NCBI GenBank assembly: GCA_020086605.1
Contig: JACBWW010000004.1
Coordinates: forward strand, 35,741,788-35,805,787
Direction: 5' to 3'
Origin: Lanius collurio
Lineage: Eukaryota > Chordata > Aves > Passeriformes > Laniidae
Length of the DNA: 64,000 nucleotides
Notes under the pieces: model-generated
The model's input: only the letters and a program-made list of their open reading frames with translations
The model's database searches: none
What the model was told of the DNA's origin: nothing
Translations under genes and position numbers: made by a program
Part shown: positions 11,065 to 26,000 of the stretch, one piece after another
How positions within the stretch are numbered: position 1 is the first letter of the stretch
Layout of the letters: the number at the start of each line of letters is the position of its first letter

Positions 11065-14000
11065 CTGGAATAAGTACAAAGAATGGGAACAAAATCAGCA
11101 ACCAGGCAGGTAAGGTGGGAAGAATGGGTGATACAGGGGAGCAGAACACAGTGAACATCTTTTAATGACACCACACAGGTGAACAGAGTTAGTCCACAAC
11201 ACAAGACAAATGCAATAACTGGAATGACAAAAATTTTGGCTTCATAAAGATGTGACTTGATCTGCAATCTATGCTACAGGATTTTTAAGGCAACAAGTGG
11301 GATTTCACTAACATGGGATTTTGCTTGCCTCAGTATTCTGGTTACAGAGTTGCCAAGAGACAGATACAGCAGGAGGAACCACAAGCAAACAAGGCTTTAT
11401 TTGATTTTTAATCCAATCAATAAAAGCAGCAGTTCAAAGGTCCAGGCAGACACAAGCAAGAGCTAGAACTGCACTACCATTAAACCAGGTGTCAATTACT
11501 TGAAAAAAACAGCTTTGCCTTTAAAAGAATCTCCATAATAAGACCGTATAGGTTCATGTCTGGAAGTGACTTACTTCTATAACAGCAACACCAGTGCAAA
11601 CTCCAAGAATGATACCAAGGTTGTCCTTCAGCCACTGCTCCACACCATCCATGCATCCCTATAGAGAAAACATGGTCACAAAGAAAAGAGGCATGATCCT
11701 AAATAAATATCTTAAAACTGAAAATCGATAACATATCTTTGCACATAGGAATTATCCCAGTTACATACTATAGCATATTTCATAGAAGCTTTTGCAGAAA
11801 AGGGCAGGATCCCTGTCACTCTGTCCCCTGTGCCCCAAATTCCACAGGTACTTCAAGCAATAAGGATATGAAAGAAGTATTCTAAATTTTCAGGGGAACA
11901 AAGACAAGGCAGCTTCACTGGAAGCTTCACAGGGCCCAGACATACCCACTCACCTGCTCATGAACAGGCCAGTCAGCATATGTTGCAGTGCCATTGACAG
12001 GGTCATCCAGAACACAGAAACCTTTTCCTTCCACTAAGTCCTTAGATCTATTGGAGCAGGAGCATGGATATTCAGTATTGCTTTTGTTCCTAAGAATCTC
12101 ATTATTTTCCCATTCCTTTGCTCCAGTCCAGCCACAGCAAGCAATCTAATAATAGGAAAGACATCATTACAGTCTTACACCTTGCACTGGTAAGATAGCT
12201 GCATGGGAAAATAAGCAGGTAGAAGTACTCAGGAGCTCTCTGTGTAACAACAACAGTCAGGTGACACAGTCTGCACAAATTAGCTGCACTAAACACCACG
12301 CCAGTTACCTATGTATAGAGCTGTCCAGAAGACAGGGACATTATTTCCTACTGAAGAGTCACTCTGCTAGCAAAACAAGAGTTAAAGGGCCTCAGGTCTC
12401 AGCTGTGGCCCTGGGGACAGCAGCAGCCACCGCACGGTGGCGTCCCAAAGCCACCAAGCCCCAGCACATCACCGCATGGCAGCGCCTGCCTGGATGCAGT
12501 ACGGACCAGATGGAACACGGGATGGAGAAAACTTTCATCCAAAAAAACACTTACATTCCTATAGAGCCACGTGATAAAACCCTATTCGCTAGAGGGGAAA
12601 GCACATCGGGAAGTCTAGCAAGGAATAAGATCTTAAGCATGGATCCCAGTGCTTGCCCAGTGGTAGAAAGCAGAAAGGCTGTCAATGTCGGGGTAGAAGT
12701 TTAAGGAAAATCCTTCTTTGCTCAGAAAGGAAAAGTATTGTTTCTGTTACAATAGATGTGAAATACAAACAGCTGAAAACTCACACCAGGACAAGTATTT
12801 GGTTTCCAAAAGAGTGTTGTGAAGACTCAGCCTCCAGAAGGAACTACCTCTCCCTCGTGAGAAGTTTGGACTTTAATTCCAAAACTGGTTTACAGAACCC
12901 CACTCTCTTTCAAATGCTAACTCCAATGTGTGAGATGACATTGACTCCTAACACTCGACTTCTCCATCTCTGCAAAACATTTTTCTCCTGTTCCTACATA
13001 AAAAAAGGGCTCAAGCAGGAGCCTCTCTCCACAGTAGACTGAGTGTTCTCTTGAGTTCACTAACAATGAGTTGCAACTACAGTGACAAAACACATAAATC
13101 ATTCTCCAAGGAGGAGAAATACTGCAGGTCAGTGTTTTGCAGACCAAAGAACAGACAGAAGACAAATGCTGCTACTTGTACTTACTATACATCAGTCCCA
13201 TGCTGGGTATGTATTTAACCACAACAGCCAGCCAGCTCTCAAGATTGTGGTTTGGCAGTAAACAGCTGTCATGGCTCCAGTGTGCTTGAATACTCTCTAG
13301 CTGCTCAAGTGCTGACCCTGATGCTAAAACAGAAACCATGGGCAGTTGGATGGCTCCCAAGAATCCTCATACTTGCAGAAGAACCATCACAATAAGCAAG
13401 CAACATGCACCAAGTAGTAAGGCAATTGGTACTGCTGACTTGCCTGGCAATAAACTAGGGACTTTTTGCCACAAAAATCATGGGAAAAATGTTTTTCACA
13501 CATGTTAGTATTCAGGAGGCCCAGCAGACAAAGAGTAGTGTTGGAGTACCACTTGATAGGCTGGATACATTAGGCCATGCAGCCAACACTAGCTTGTTCT
13601 AACACTCAGCATGCAGGAATGGTTCAGGGTCTGACACAGAAGCAGCAAACCAGACCACTTTCTAGTCTGCAGGCACCAAACCTCACAGGCCACTTTGTAG
13701 ATCAGCCAGATCAACGTGCAATAGTTGTTTCTCTGTCCTCAGCCTAGCTTTAAAGGCCATTGCCTGCACCAACAAATAGCATCATCCACCTCTTGCTGCC
13801 CCCCAGGACTCACCTGTGTCTGCACATAGTCCCACGCGTCTTGCAAGTTCCTTTTATCTTCATTCAAAGGGTCATAATCTTCAATCAGATCTACAACTAT
13901 GTTGGACAACTCAACTTTCAGCTGGCAAGAAAAAAAGAGGCAGGAGAGTTAGATTATCAATTCTTGTAACCTTTTCTTTGGTGTTTCAGATACATATATT

Positions 14001-17000
14001 AAGCTACAGTCACTCATAAAAGCTGACTGCAAAAAGTTAACAAGTACAGCTAAGGACAGCAGTTTTGCTGCTGCAACAGCCAAAGCACCAGTGAGTCCTT
14101 GTGTGGGCACAGGGAAAGGCTACAAACCTGATGAGCAATAAGGAAACACAACTGGTATGGTTATCCTGCTAAGACACAGGCTGAATGACTAACTGCCTGC
14201 CCCAGCAGAGACAGATGTGCAAGGTAAGTACAAGCTGAAGGACAACATTGCCTTAAGGACTCACAGGTTATGTGTTTCCAACCTCACACTGCAGGCAAGA
14301 CCCTGGTCCAGAATCTCAACCACTGCAGTTGATCTCCACTGCTCAGGGAAGGTGTGAGCCACTCTGCTCCTGAACACAGATGGGTTTTCTGATATACAGC
14401 TGGTGGAAACTTGCCTTTTTCACAAGGTGTTGATCTACCTCTCCCCAAACCCCCACAACTGCCGTTTCTATATTAGGACAGGAAGTATTACAACTACCTT
14501 AACTCTTATTAACAGTCTTATCACAACGTTTGGTGTATCAAATCATCCCTTCACCACCATTCCTTCTCTAGAGATATTTACAACACCCTTCAGTTTGATG
14601 AGAGGCGCAAGCTACCCCCTGTCAGACTTCTTCACCTTTTTCCCTCCCACCTCCTTCTGAAGCTCTTCTTAACCAGCCTGTACATGAGGACTGCTAAGGA
14701 CAGACCCAGATTCACAAGAGGTTGGAGAAAAGTGTCATTAGACTGCCTGAGGGATAGGATAGAGTTACATCAGCCTAAGTACTATGATGTCCCCATCCCA
14801 CTATTACGTTTTTGACTGTGGTGCTACAGAATATTTTAAATCAGTAGAAATGGGTTTTCTCTTTTCTTCTACCATCAAGCATTTCCAATGACCATAACAA
14901 ATACCAGGACACTCAGCAAGAGGAAGCACTGCCTACTGATGAGAGACGCTTCTCTACATCAGCAACTCTTCTTCCTTGGAAAACTGCAGCTCAGTTCACT
15001 GGGATCAGCTAAGCCAGGCCAGACAGATGGGAGCTGCATGATCTTTCTTCTCATGATGTCTAGCTCTTCCCCTTTTAATTACTTCACTTCCCTTTTTCCT
15101 TCCCTTCAAATCAAGGCAACCTGACCTGGTTCTCACTAATGAGATTGTCCTTGGCTGCTGCCATAAGCCTTATCAGTTACTGAACCTGTGAGTTGCCACC
15201 CTGACCCTGCCTGCACACTGCTACTCCACATGCAGAGGGAGGGCTGGGTTGGTTGTCCTACCCTGGGCCCATCTAGCCCCTCAGCTACTGGGTCAGATGG
15301 AGCCTAGTGACACTTCTGCAAGAATCCCAGAACCCCACCACAAGCAAAGACAGGACCTGAACCTGATGCCCCCAATCACAGCTACATAAGGAAGCTGTGC
15401 ATCTGCTCTGCCCTTACTCTTACAAAAGAACAGGCAAGAAGTCTTGCAAACAGCTCTTGTTTCAAAAAGTGAGTCATTTCAAATTAAAGAAAAAAAATCC
15501 TAGGTGTTTCTGCAAGCAATCTGAGAGAGGGGGAATGTTATGCAAACAACGGCACAGCTCTGGAGAGCACACACACACAGGCAGCTTGCTTGTGGGTTTA
15601 ACCCACAGAGCAGCCCAAAGGGAAAACACTGGCACCTGCAGATTTTCACCCTTAAGCACCTGGCAGAGGAAAACTGAAAGAGCAACAACCTAGAGAGGCA
15701 TACGGAACACTTAGGCTTTCAACATCCTCACCATCTTCACCCATTTAAAGCTATCAGGACTCAGTACTGTGTGAGACATGAATGCCTCAGGAAATGGCTA
15801 CCATTGCTTTCAGGGCTTCCTGCTCCTTCCCAGCTCTAGCAAGCCCACTGTCAGAAAGGCACAATGCCACCACCTCAAAGCAGGGGCACCTAGATCCTAG
15901 GCACCAAAGGTACAGCTCACTGCCAGAAAGCAGCAAGGCTGTCAGCCTCCCCATCACATGGGCTACTGAAGCAGGAGATGGGGAAGACTGAATGCCAAAG
16001 GCAAGAGCAGACCTTTGATCATAGAATGGATTGCGCAGGCTTCTTCCCCTATCAGACACTGTCATTCATCTATCCTGTACCTGTCAGACACAAGCTAGAT
16101 GCTTCCCTCAGCATTTATTAGCATCCAGGCTGCACACACAAATAGGCCCAAAAAACCTCTCCTCTGCCTTGTCACTTCAGATTCTGAAACTCATGCATAG
16201 TCCATAGCCCCAGACAAGTCACTGCATGCAATCACACAGGCCTGCTTGCAGCAAACAATAGCTAGCAAGTAGGGTTATTTCCAAAACACCACTGTTCTCC
16301 TTTACTGAAGGCACTTAGAGCCAAGCTGCACAGAACTGTGTGAACTAGGCCAAGAGAGAACTTGCTCAGGCTCTGTTTAGGGGCTTGTGACCCACTAGAT
16401 GTAGGTTGAGTATCAACATTCAGTTCAGGAAGTAGAATATCATTAGCAACATTTATGATGTTACTATTTTGATGTCCATAAAAAAATCCCACCCACAGTT
16501 TCAGTCACCAACAAACGTAGAGAAATGAATCAACATCCTCCCAGAATTACTGGGCAATTCCAGTCTGAAGGGGCATTCCTCTAACAATGCCCACGGGAGA
16601 GGCAAAGCAGCAGCCTCCCTGTCAGAGACTCAGCCTTTTACAGTCACACTAACTCTTTTTCAGTATACTTTCATATGTCAGTGTGGGGGAGGATTTTGAC
16701 ACCAAAAAGGAACAGATATGCCAACAGTACCATCAAGTGAATCCATACAAATAAATACTTCAGTTACAAGTGAAGGAGCGAGTATCACCTTGCTACATTC
16801 TGGATCCGAAATCCTTTCCTTCACTCTTGTTATTCCTTGTTTTATATCTAACCAAGTTCCTGAAGTCAGAAAGAAGTAAACACAAAGAACACAATAGATA
16901 TCAAGGGACTGGCTGGTGAGCAGTTTCAGAGTGCCTCACTGTGCTCCAAGCTGCCCTGGGATGACGTACAGCCAGCGAAGCAGAGCAACTCACACAGCAG

Positions 17001-20000
17001 CACTGAAGCACAGCCCCAAACCACTGTGCTGGAGGTTTCAGCCAAGACCTTCCTCACTTTTTCTGAGTACTCCAGGCAGGCACTTTGGAGGACCCCTGAA
17101 ACAGAATGGCACTAAAAGAGCTTTTTCCATTAATTTTGTACATTAGGGACTGAACAGAAGCACCTGTTCAAAGCCCAGCTTCCCTGATCATTCTCCCAGA
17201 CCTGTACAAGTGATGATCTCAGTCACTCTAGCTCCAACAGCTGTGCAGAACAACCCCCAGCAGTTTTAAACTCTCCCTGATCTGACTGAGGTTTAAATGA
17301 AGAGCTACAGCTTAAAAGTTGGAGTTTTCTAGAGCAGATTGGCAGCTGGAGGAGAAATGCTAACAGAGATACAGAATTTCCTGATATGAAGTCACATTTC
17401 CCCATTGCAGGGGAATGCCCGTCCCCACACCTCCACATCTGCATTAGTCAGAGCTGTGCATTGAGAATCATCTTTACACACCAGTTTTAGTCACTGTTTT
17501 AGTTTCTCCCTCAGCTTCTGCCAGCCCAGAGAGCAAGCTCTGGTCACACCACATTTGGCAAGGAACCCAGTCAACAGCTGCTCACAGTCACCACAGCACA
17601 AAGCTCAGATCTGATCTGCTGGTGGCAGGTACCTTCCCTCTGCCCTCAAACTTCTCCACTAGGCCCCATCCATAACTTCCTCAACCATTCTGCTCTCTGT
17701 AACATCTAGCTAAAGGGCTGGCATAGGAGAGGCAAGCACAGCCATACAGTTATGTAGCGAAGGACAGGGTTACCCACAACTGGTACCAGAAGCCAATAGT
17801 GACCCCACAGCTATAACTGGTTCCTGCTGCATAACTGTGGCTCTCAGTTTAGCTGTCAAGTAGCTGAAGGCCTGATCAGGCACTGCCTTGGCTAGGGAAC
17901 CTATAGCCAGGATGGACTGTTGCATTGCACTTAGGTAGCTCAAAAGTTCTTCCCTTTTACACTACAAAGCACTTTGGAGCTCTAGAAGCACACACTGTGA
18001 AACTGCCTTCCTGACAAAGGGATCCACTTCAAAATATTAAACCACTTGGCTTTAAGCTCCAGGTGTAGAACAGGAGCCACCAGATATCCGGGTTTGCTCC
18101 TGGGGATAGAGGACAGCTCTTCCAAGAAGAGTTCTACACATTGATGCAGAAAGACTGAAAGGACAGAACAAGGAGGAAGACCAGTCAAAAAAGTGCTCAG
18201 GCTGGTAACTCCTCAAGGCACCAGTGATGGGAACATGGTAGTAACCACTGCTATGACATGCCCAAATAATTGTCTACAGCAGGACCAAGAGGAGGTGTGG
18301 TCTAAAGCACTCCATCACTTTTTTTTTCCCACTCTTCCCACTACCCAAAAATAAAGCCTGCATACCAAATAAAGCTTCATAATCCTTGAGAAAGCAGCAC
18401 TACTGAGGCAGATACAGAAAAATCAAACAGCAAAGCTATTAAGCTGGGTTAGAGAAAAGGAGAGGTCCAGTTACATCTGCTAACAGTACAGCACAGTTTG
18501 GAAGAAAGAATTTTTAGATGTCACCCTTCTCCCCAGCCAAGACCAAGGAAAAGACACATAGTAATAAAGACTTACCGTTTCTTTCTGGAAGTAGATGACC
18601 AGTGCAGCAGCAATCTGAGTTAAGAGGATTAACATGAGGCAGGTGAAGTACTGGAAACAAAAAACAATAGGTGATCACTATCAGTCTTTAGAAAGGTCTG
18701 TACATAAAAGTTATTAAAATTTCATATACAAGAGAAATCACAACATTGAACTAACACCTTCTTGCTTGCAGACAAACTCTGCTATCAACAATGCTTTCTC
18801 AGGAAAAGGCTTAAGTAGAAGCATCAACATCAGACCAGTGCACTTCAGCACTTCTCCCCTCACACCAACAGAAAGACTTCAGGAGGGAAAGGATTTACAA
18901 GCATTCTCTGCATGTGTCACTCCAACTAGGACTCTCTCTCCCATGTCTAACTCCATTCCCAGACCATTGTGACCTCAATCAATCAGTTGGACTCTGCCTA
19001 CCCTGAGCCTCAACAGAAAGAAAGAAGAGTCAATTTTACAAACCTAATTTCTATTTTTTTTAAAGTCAATTACATTTTTTTAAAAAATGCTATTTAATTT
19101 GTTTGAATATCTAAATTTAGGATCCAGCAGCAAACTGCTGAGGTTACTTTTAAATGGTGGCAGTTGCTATTGTAAGACTAGGAGATGCTCCTAATACCAG
19201 GACACACAATGTGTGCCATATGCTGGGTTTCCAATACTGAATACACTAGAGTCAAGTAGCAGGCTGAGGTGCATCAAGCTGGTATCATGTCACCCATCAT
19301 GGACAGAAAATCTCCTATAGATTAACTGTTTGAAGAGAGGTCCTGACACCCAAGACATTCCTAGCTGGGTCTCTCTTCACTCTTGCACTTTCCACAGATC
19401 TAACACAGCAGGACACTGTCACTCTTCTTCCTGTCTTTCACTGCCCTTGGAACTTGCTCTTCCACCACTGAGAGCACAATGCCAACTGGGAAGTCAGGGT
19501 GAGGGGGCAGGGCACACTTTTCAGCTGGCAGTCCTCAACCCCCTGCATCCAGGAAGCGTCAGAGTGATGAGCTCATTATCAGCAACATCTGACAAGCTTT
19601 GCTGCAGTCTGCTGGCTGCTGGAGAACTTAATGTGCGCAAATTAAGAACTAGATCTAAGTTGACCTAGCAGAAATAACACCCCCGGGAGACTAAAGCCCC
19701 ATCTACAATCCAACAGATATTTTGCAGGAGAGGTATTAAAGGTTGGCTCTAAAAGAGGCATGAATACTCTCACCAGACCCAAGAGACACCGGATTTCATT
19801 GACTGCGCCAAGACAGCCCAGGAACCCCATCAGCATGGTGAGCGCCCCAACACCGATGAGGATGCATGCACCAGTCTTCAGGGAGGGAGATGACATCTCT
19901 GTAGGAGTCAGGAGAGGGAACAACATCAGCTACTGACAAAAAATACATCTGTCATCACCATTTATAGAACTGTCTCCATATCTACGGATAATTGTCTAGT

Positions 20001-23000
20001 ACAAAGGGACAACACAGAGGTGTGCCAAACATGGTGACAGAAAAAGATGCTTCTGGTTGTCTTTTGGTGAAGGTAGACTTGAAAGCCATCATGCAGGTCT
20101 CCAGAGTCTGGAAGACTCAAGGTCACTCCAAACAAATGGACCTTGTTTGGAGAAAGCTTTTTCCTTACTGGAATTTTACTCCCTTATGAATGTACTTTGA
20201 GTAAGATTAAGATAAAAGATGATCTACTCCACAACTACTGTTTATTTGCTTCAATTCCCTTTGCTATCTTCAGGGAAGCTTTGTTGCAAGTCCAAAACCC
20301 CCTTTTTAGATAGCCTTTCAATTTTTAATGCACTGTTTCTTGTAGTAGCCATTCTGTTTTCACTTATCCACCTACAGTCAACACAGGGACACACTAACTC
20401 TGTGGAATGAAACATGAAGCAAGCTACAGCTAATGCTGGGCATAGATGATGTGACAAGTTAGTTAGCAAGTCAGTGCTGAATGGCTTGTGGCCAAGTACT
20501 TATCACAGGCTGCTGCAGCACCTGTGCACAACACCCTGAAAACAGATGCTATTCCAGGATCAAAACAGATATAATGCTCAAATTAGCTACTTTAACAAAT
20601 CCTCTTAGCCATCCCCTGCTATTGTTTGCAATGTCTGCACTTTTTAATACTCAACAGTTTTTCAACCAAGTTTAGGTCAGACTATTTCAGACATGCTGGT
20701 GCTCTTAGCCCTCTCCCCTTAGCATTTAGTACAGCAAGCAACAGAAGAAAAACATTCGAGTTGGTCAGCAGACTGTTTCTTGCAGAATAGGACTGGAGAG
20801 AGCAATCATTACAGCACAAAATTTGAAGAGATACTCTGTCTAGAAACAGTAACTAGGAACCTCATCATTGAGAAACACAGAGAAACCTGCAAGCTGCAGA
20901 GGGTAGGGGAATTCTGTATGTCCAAGATTAATGAAAATAACATTCTTAGACCTCAGCATTTCGTTTCCTGAACTAAAGAAGTCTCAGAAGGCAAGCTTCC
21001 TCTGAGCTCCTCCTGAAATATGTTAAAGGAGAATAACCAAGTCCAGACTGATACTTTACCCCCAAATATATACTTTGCTTCTGATACCTGGCATAAGCCA
21101 TCAGCTTCCAAACCTTTCTCCCTAAAACATGCTGAACAGAGGAAAGTACAGATATGGAGAAGTGAAGCAGATCCATTTGCCACACAGGTCACTTCAGCCT
21201 TGATTAATTTCTCAGCCAGACTCTCTGGCTGGACATATGCCACAAACCCCAGGATCCTGCTTCCTCACCAGTCCTGTGACTCTTGCTGTGCAGGTTACGC
21301 GCTGATACTGCAAAGCATTTACTGAAGCAGCAGCGTTACAGGAGTGGCCTTCACAAATCTACCCTATTCCCTCCCTCAAAATCAGCTCAGCTATCACAAA
21401 AGGCCGTGTTCAAGTGCCCAGGCTGCAGCACCTCCACAGTGCTAGAAAGCAGTTGCTTCATCAAATTCCCATTAGAAGAAAGAAAAAGGTATTTCCAACT
21501 CAAAATCCCCTTGGAGAATGGACAGTGTCAGGGGACAGGAGCCACACTTGCAGTTCTCATCTGCAATAGTCTTGTCTTGCAAGAGAAGGCTCTGAGGGCG
21601 TTCGACTCCTGCTTGTTTGCTGTCACTCCATGTTTTTCCCTGCACTGGGCAGGCAGCCAAGCAAGTACAACAGGCTCCTTTGGCAGCAGCTGGAGTGCCC
21701 TCCCTGATGCCTAGGTTACTAAAGCAGAGGGAAAGAAGGGCAAGACATGGGAAAGGAAGTGAGGGGGCAGGGAGAGAGCTGATACTGGAAATCTCCAGGA
21801 AGGAAACTAAATTCTTAAATGCTCTGTTAGCAGAGATTCCGAGTAAATGGGAAGAAACAGAGCCAAGTTCAGGGACTTCTCCCTCCATAAGTGGCTGCAA
21901 CACTTATCAACCTGAGGGAATCAGCTGCTGACACACTGGTACCAAGCCCACCTCAGACTGTAAGGGGTACTGCAAACAAGGCCAGGCCACAACAGGCTCC
22001 TTTTAGCCCGTGTGTATTAAAAGTCGTTTGTGCTCATGCTCCCACTTTATTAACCAACACCCCTGTTGTTGTGCTTCTTAACCTTCTAGTGCTGCAGGAG
22101 CAAGTTAGATGCCACAGCATAAAAGTAGAGTAAGGAGCATTATCTGCATATGTGGTATTAGCAGGTGTGTCTTCTCCATCCCGCACCTTCCAAACCAGGC
22201 CAGAGTGCTCAGCAGGACTTGGGAGATAAAGCCCTTTGCAGAATCAGTGTAGTTGGAAACAGGGCTATGAATGCCAGTACTGCCCATTCCCCACACGCAG
22301 GCAGCCCTGCTGCACCGCCTGAGGCTGCTGCCCAACTCAGCAATTCTGGAGGTAGTGACAAGCAACCAGGAGCCACCAAGCAGAAAAGTTTGAAGTGTTT
22401 CTAGGAAAAGGCTAAAAGCAAGAGGAGCTTGTGAAAGACAGAGCTAAGATACTTGTTTGGTGAAAGGCCACTTACAGTCCTGTGAAGCCCAGATTCTACT
22501 AAGCCAGATCAGTTTTTTGATTTTTGCAGAAAGCAGACCCTCTGTTAAGACTCAAGTCAAAGTCTGTAGATGACTTTAGGGAAAGGAAGCTAAGACCTCT
22601 GCACAACACAGAACACCTCTGATGCCCGCACTAAGTCTCATCAAGTGTATACAAGAGTATGTTTTAGAAGTCAAAGATTTCACACAGTCACACCCCCTAA
22701 ATCTGCATCCTCCACTGCTTAGGAACAAACATAGTGTATACTTTCAATGTACATAAAGCACCCATAAAACCAGGTACTTACTTTCTTTGGCATTTAAAAC
22801 ATTCAAATTGAAATAGATCATTACAGAAAGAAAGCAGTGGAAGCATGGAGGACTCGCACAGCAAAACTGCATTAAGGCATTGGTGGCCATTGCACATGAT
22901 GGTAATAAGGAAACCATTGTGGAAACACAGAGCATGCGGTGAAAATGGGATGAAATATTACCCTCTGTGTTCAAGACAAAATATTTGGATTGTTGGTTGA

Positions 23001-26000
23001 AGAGGCAATGGTCTCACTCAGTCCAGCCCTGGTGTTTCAACCCACAAGACTAAGAGGAATGCTGTATGTCCATGATTACTCCTTTTCACTGCGTCCCTGA
23101 TAACAATCCCATCTTGCTAAACACCATGTTCCTGCATAGGCCACAGACCATGCATGAAAATATTGCTATTCCTGACTACACCATGGTCAAACACAGACCC
23201 AGAGTAGAGTCAACTTAGAAAAAGAAGGAAAATGAAGAAACACAGTCTTACGTAGAACCGCAATGAAACTGGTTTTGTCGGCCAGGATCCATATTCCAAA
23301 CCCCAGGATCACAGCACCCAGAATCTGAAAGAGCAAGAACAAAACACACACGGTTTTGAGTAAGTTATAAGCTTAGACAAATAAGAGGAGGGAGTCACTA
23401 TTATCCATACTTACAGACTAAAAACAATCATTCCTTTGCTGTTCCCACCCATCTCCCTATGGTACTCCTCCCAGAGTAAACAGGATTAGCACAACTCCAG
23501 GAAGAATGCCTCAGCCAACTGCACAGGAGCCCCAAGATCTGCTTGGCAGTTTTTCACACAGTATTTTCACAGCACATGATGTTGTATAGGAGGACCATTC
23601 AAAACAGTCTGAGGAAGAGACACCCTGCTGCTAGAACACTGTTGTCAGAAGCAAAAGGTAAGTGCATTGCTTCTGTGAAGAACCAAGACAAGATAAACAC
23701 ATATGATTTTCAATATATTTTTTTTAATAGACAAACCCATGACTCTAAGGGCCAGGCTGGAAGATAGCTGGCAAAGGATTAGAAGATATCTGGCACCTGG
23801 ATCCTCTTCAGGCAGGAAAACTTTGACTTGTCAGGCTCTGTTACAATGTTATGGCTGCAAACCACGAAGATGAAAAACCAGCAGCAGGTTCCCTCGAGCA
23901 AAGTGCTTCACCCCTTCCAAAGCCAAGCTTATCCATTTTGGATTGGCCCCTACTTTATGCCAGAATACCTCAGCCCCCCAAGCAAACACATCTGAGTCCC
24001 AATAGAGCCAAGAGTTATGAAACTGCCTTGCTCACCACACAGTCTTACCTAGGGTAAGGATTAGTAGAGCAATATGCCCCTGTGAGGACTCAGCTGAATC
24101 CAGACACTGAATTCAGTAGTCAAGCAACACACACATTTTCCCATTTCACTTTGAAAGGTGGGGGCAAGCATGCTCTGTTTCAGCCTTCAAGTATCAGCAA
24201 GTCTTCAGGTTTGATAAGAAGCTAAAACTTGTGCTGCTCAGCCAGCTAGGACTGAAAAACACTTGTGCAAAGGCCTAAAACAGGCTTTGAAGAAACAAGA
24301 AGGAGACAAGAACTGCAAGTGAACTCCAAGAAGCTGTTATCACATCATCAGGATTTCAAGATAGGATGAAGTGAAATAAACTAACAGGGCTAAAGAGAGA
24401 TTGCAATTCTGCGCTTCACTAGATAATGTTCTAATACTTGGGAGGCAAGGAAAATGCCAAACCACCACCTGAAGCAAACTGGCAGAGGGTTGTATGGACA
24501 GGCATTGGCTCCCACATTTTGAAAGTTTACACTAGGCTTCAGCTCCTCATACAAAGAAGCTTTTCTGAACAAAGATAAAGCCACAGCCTGAAATAAACTG
24601 CTTGCAAGCTGTCCTGTCCTGGCAGAAGGTGCAACATGTAGCAGCTCTGGGGACAGCTTTAGAAAGTCATCAAGCAAGTTCCCACCTATGAAGAGCATAC
24701 TGACTCAGCTTCAGAAAGCATGTAGCTGTTGTATCCCAGAAAAAAAGAATTCCACCTTGCCTTTTGTCCCAACATGCCGCACTCAGAACGCTCAGTCTGC
24801 TGATCAAGCCAGAAAGGCCCCTCGAACATGCAACAGCTGAGACACCGAAAAAATTTTTCTCAAACTTGGTGGTATCAAGAACTGCTGAATTGACAGTTTA
24901 AAGCAGACTCACATTTAAACTTCAGTTTTAATAAACATTTGTCTTAACAAAGATGCAAACCAGGCTGTATGCGACATCCCTTTTGGTTCACTGACCCTGA
25001 AATGTCACCTAAGTTTTGCTGTTGCTGACAAAACACAGAAGGGCTGCTGAGTAGAGTTCCTGGGAAGTTATTTGTTATGAGGTGCTCAGACTATCCAAGG
25101 CCTGTTTTCACTCTGATCTTTGCTCCAGTCCACAACTTGTGCATATGCCAGGAGCTGCTGCAGAAAACACTAGAAGGGGAAGGCAGTGAGACAATAAATA
25201 CAGAGAGAAAACACTGTCCCATTAACAAAAGTATATTTACTTCTTAGGAGGATAGTATCTGCTCAGCNNTCTCTGCAGAGGAGTCCTGCACTAGTAGGAG
25301 GACAGGCCTGGACTCGGAGGATTCTTCCTACCTTTAAAGTGGATTACATCATACTCAGAAGGACCTAGTAGCACTTCAAATACCTCTCCTCTCCCTCCCA
25401 AGAGCCTTCCCCATGGATGCTCTGAGCACCTTTGGCTTCGGACCATAAGACCACAGTTAACTAGCCTTAGGATGGAAGTAAACACAGAGAGCAAAGAGCA
25501 AGCACAGTAAGCCAAGGGAAACCAGATCCAGATGTGCCTCAAGTTCATCCTGTGTGCTACCAGCACAGTGCAGCCATGCAGGAAGCAGGAGTGAAGCTGT
25601 GTGCAGGGACAGAGACCAGAAAGCAGTGCTCACCTTATCATGATTCACTTCCCTCCCTGCTATCCCAGCCTTACCCTTCCTTTTCCTTATACATTGCACA
25701 AAGCATAACAGTATCAGACAAGCTATTTTCTTGCTGACATGTGGAAAGCTGAAACCTTGCACTTCCCCACTACACCATTCCACTGCAGGAAGGCATCACC
25801 AACAGTAACATCACTGTCCACAGGTCACACAATATCTAAGCATCAGAAAGATGCATGCAAGAATGCGTGTGGCCCTCCCAGACCCAACCTGTTCCAAAAG
25901 GAATTCACCTTTTGCTAAGCCTCACACTTGAAAATGACTGCACCCAGTGGGCTGTTTTATTTTCCCAGACAAGCCTGTCCCAGTCTCCCCCACCTCCCAA

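Noticed and set aside
16019..16034. TCATAGAATGGATT, resembling the reverse-complemented CR1 terminus
   Set aside because: Only about 14 bases match and the adjoining sequence does not continue the CR1 consensus.
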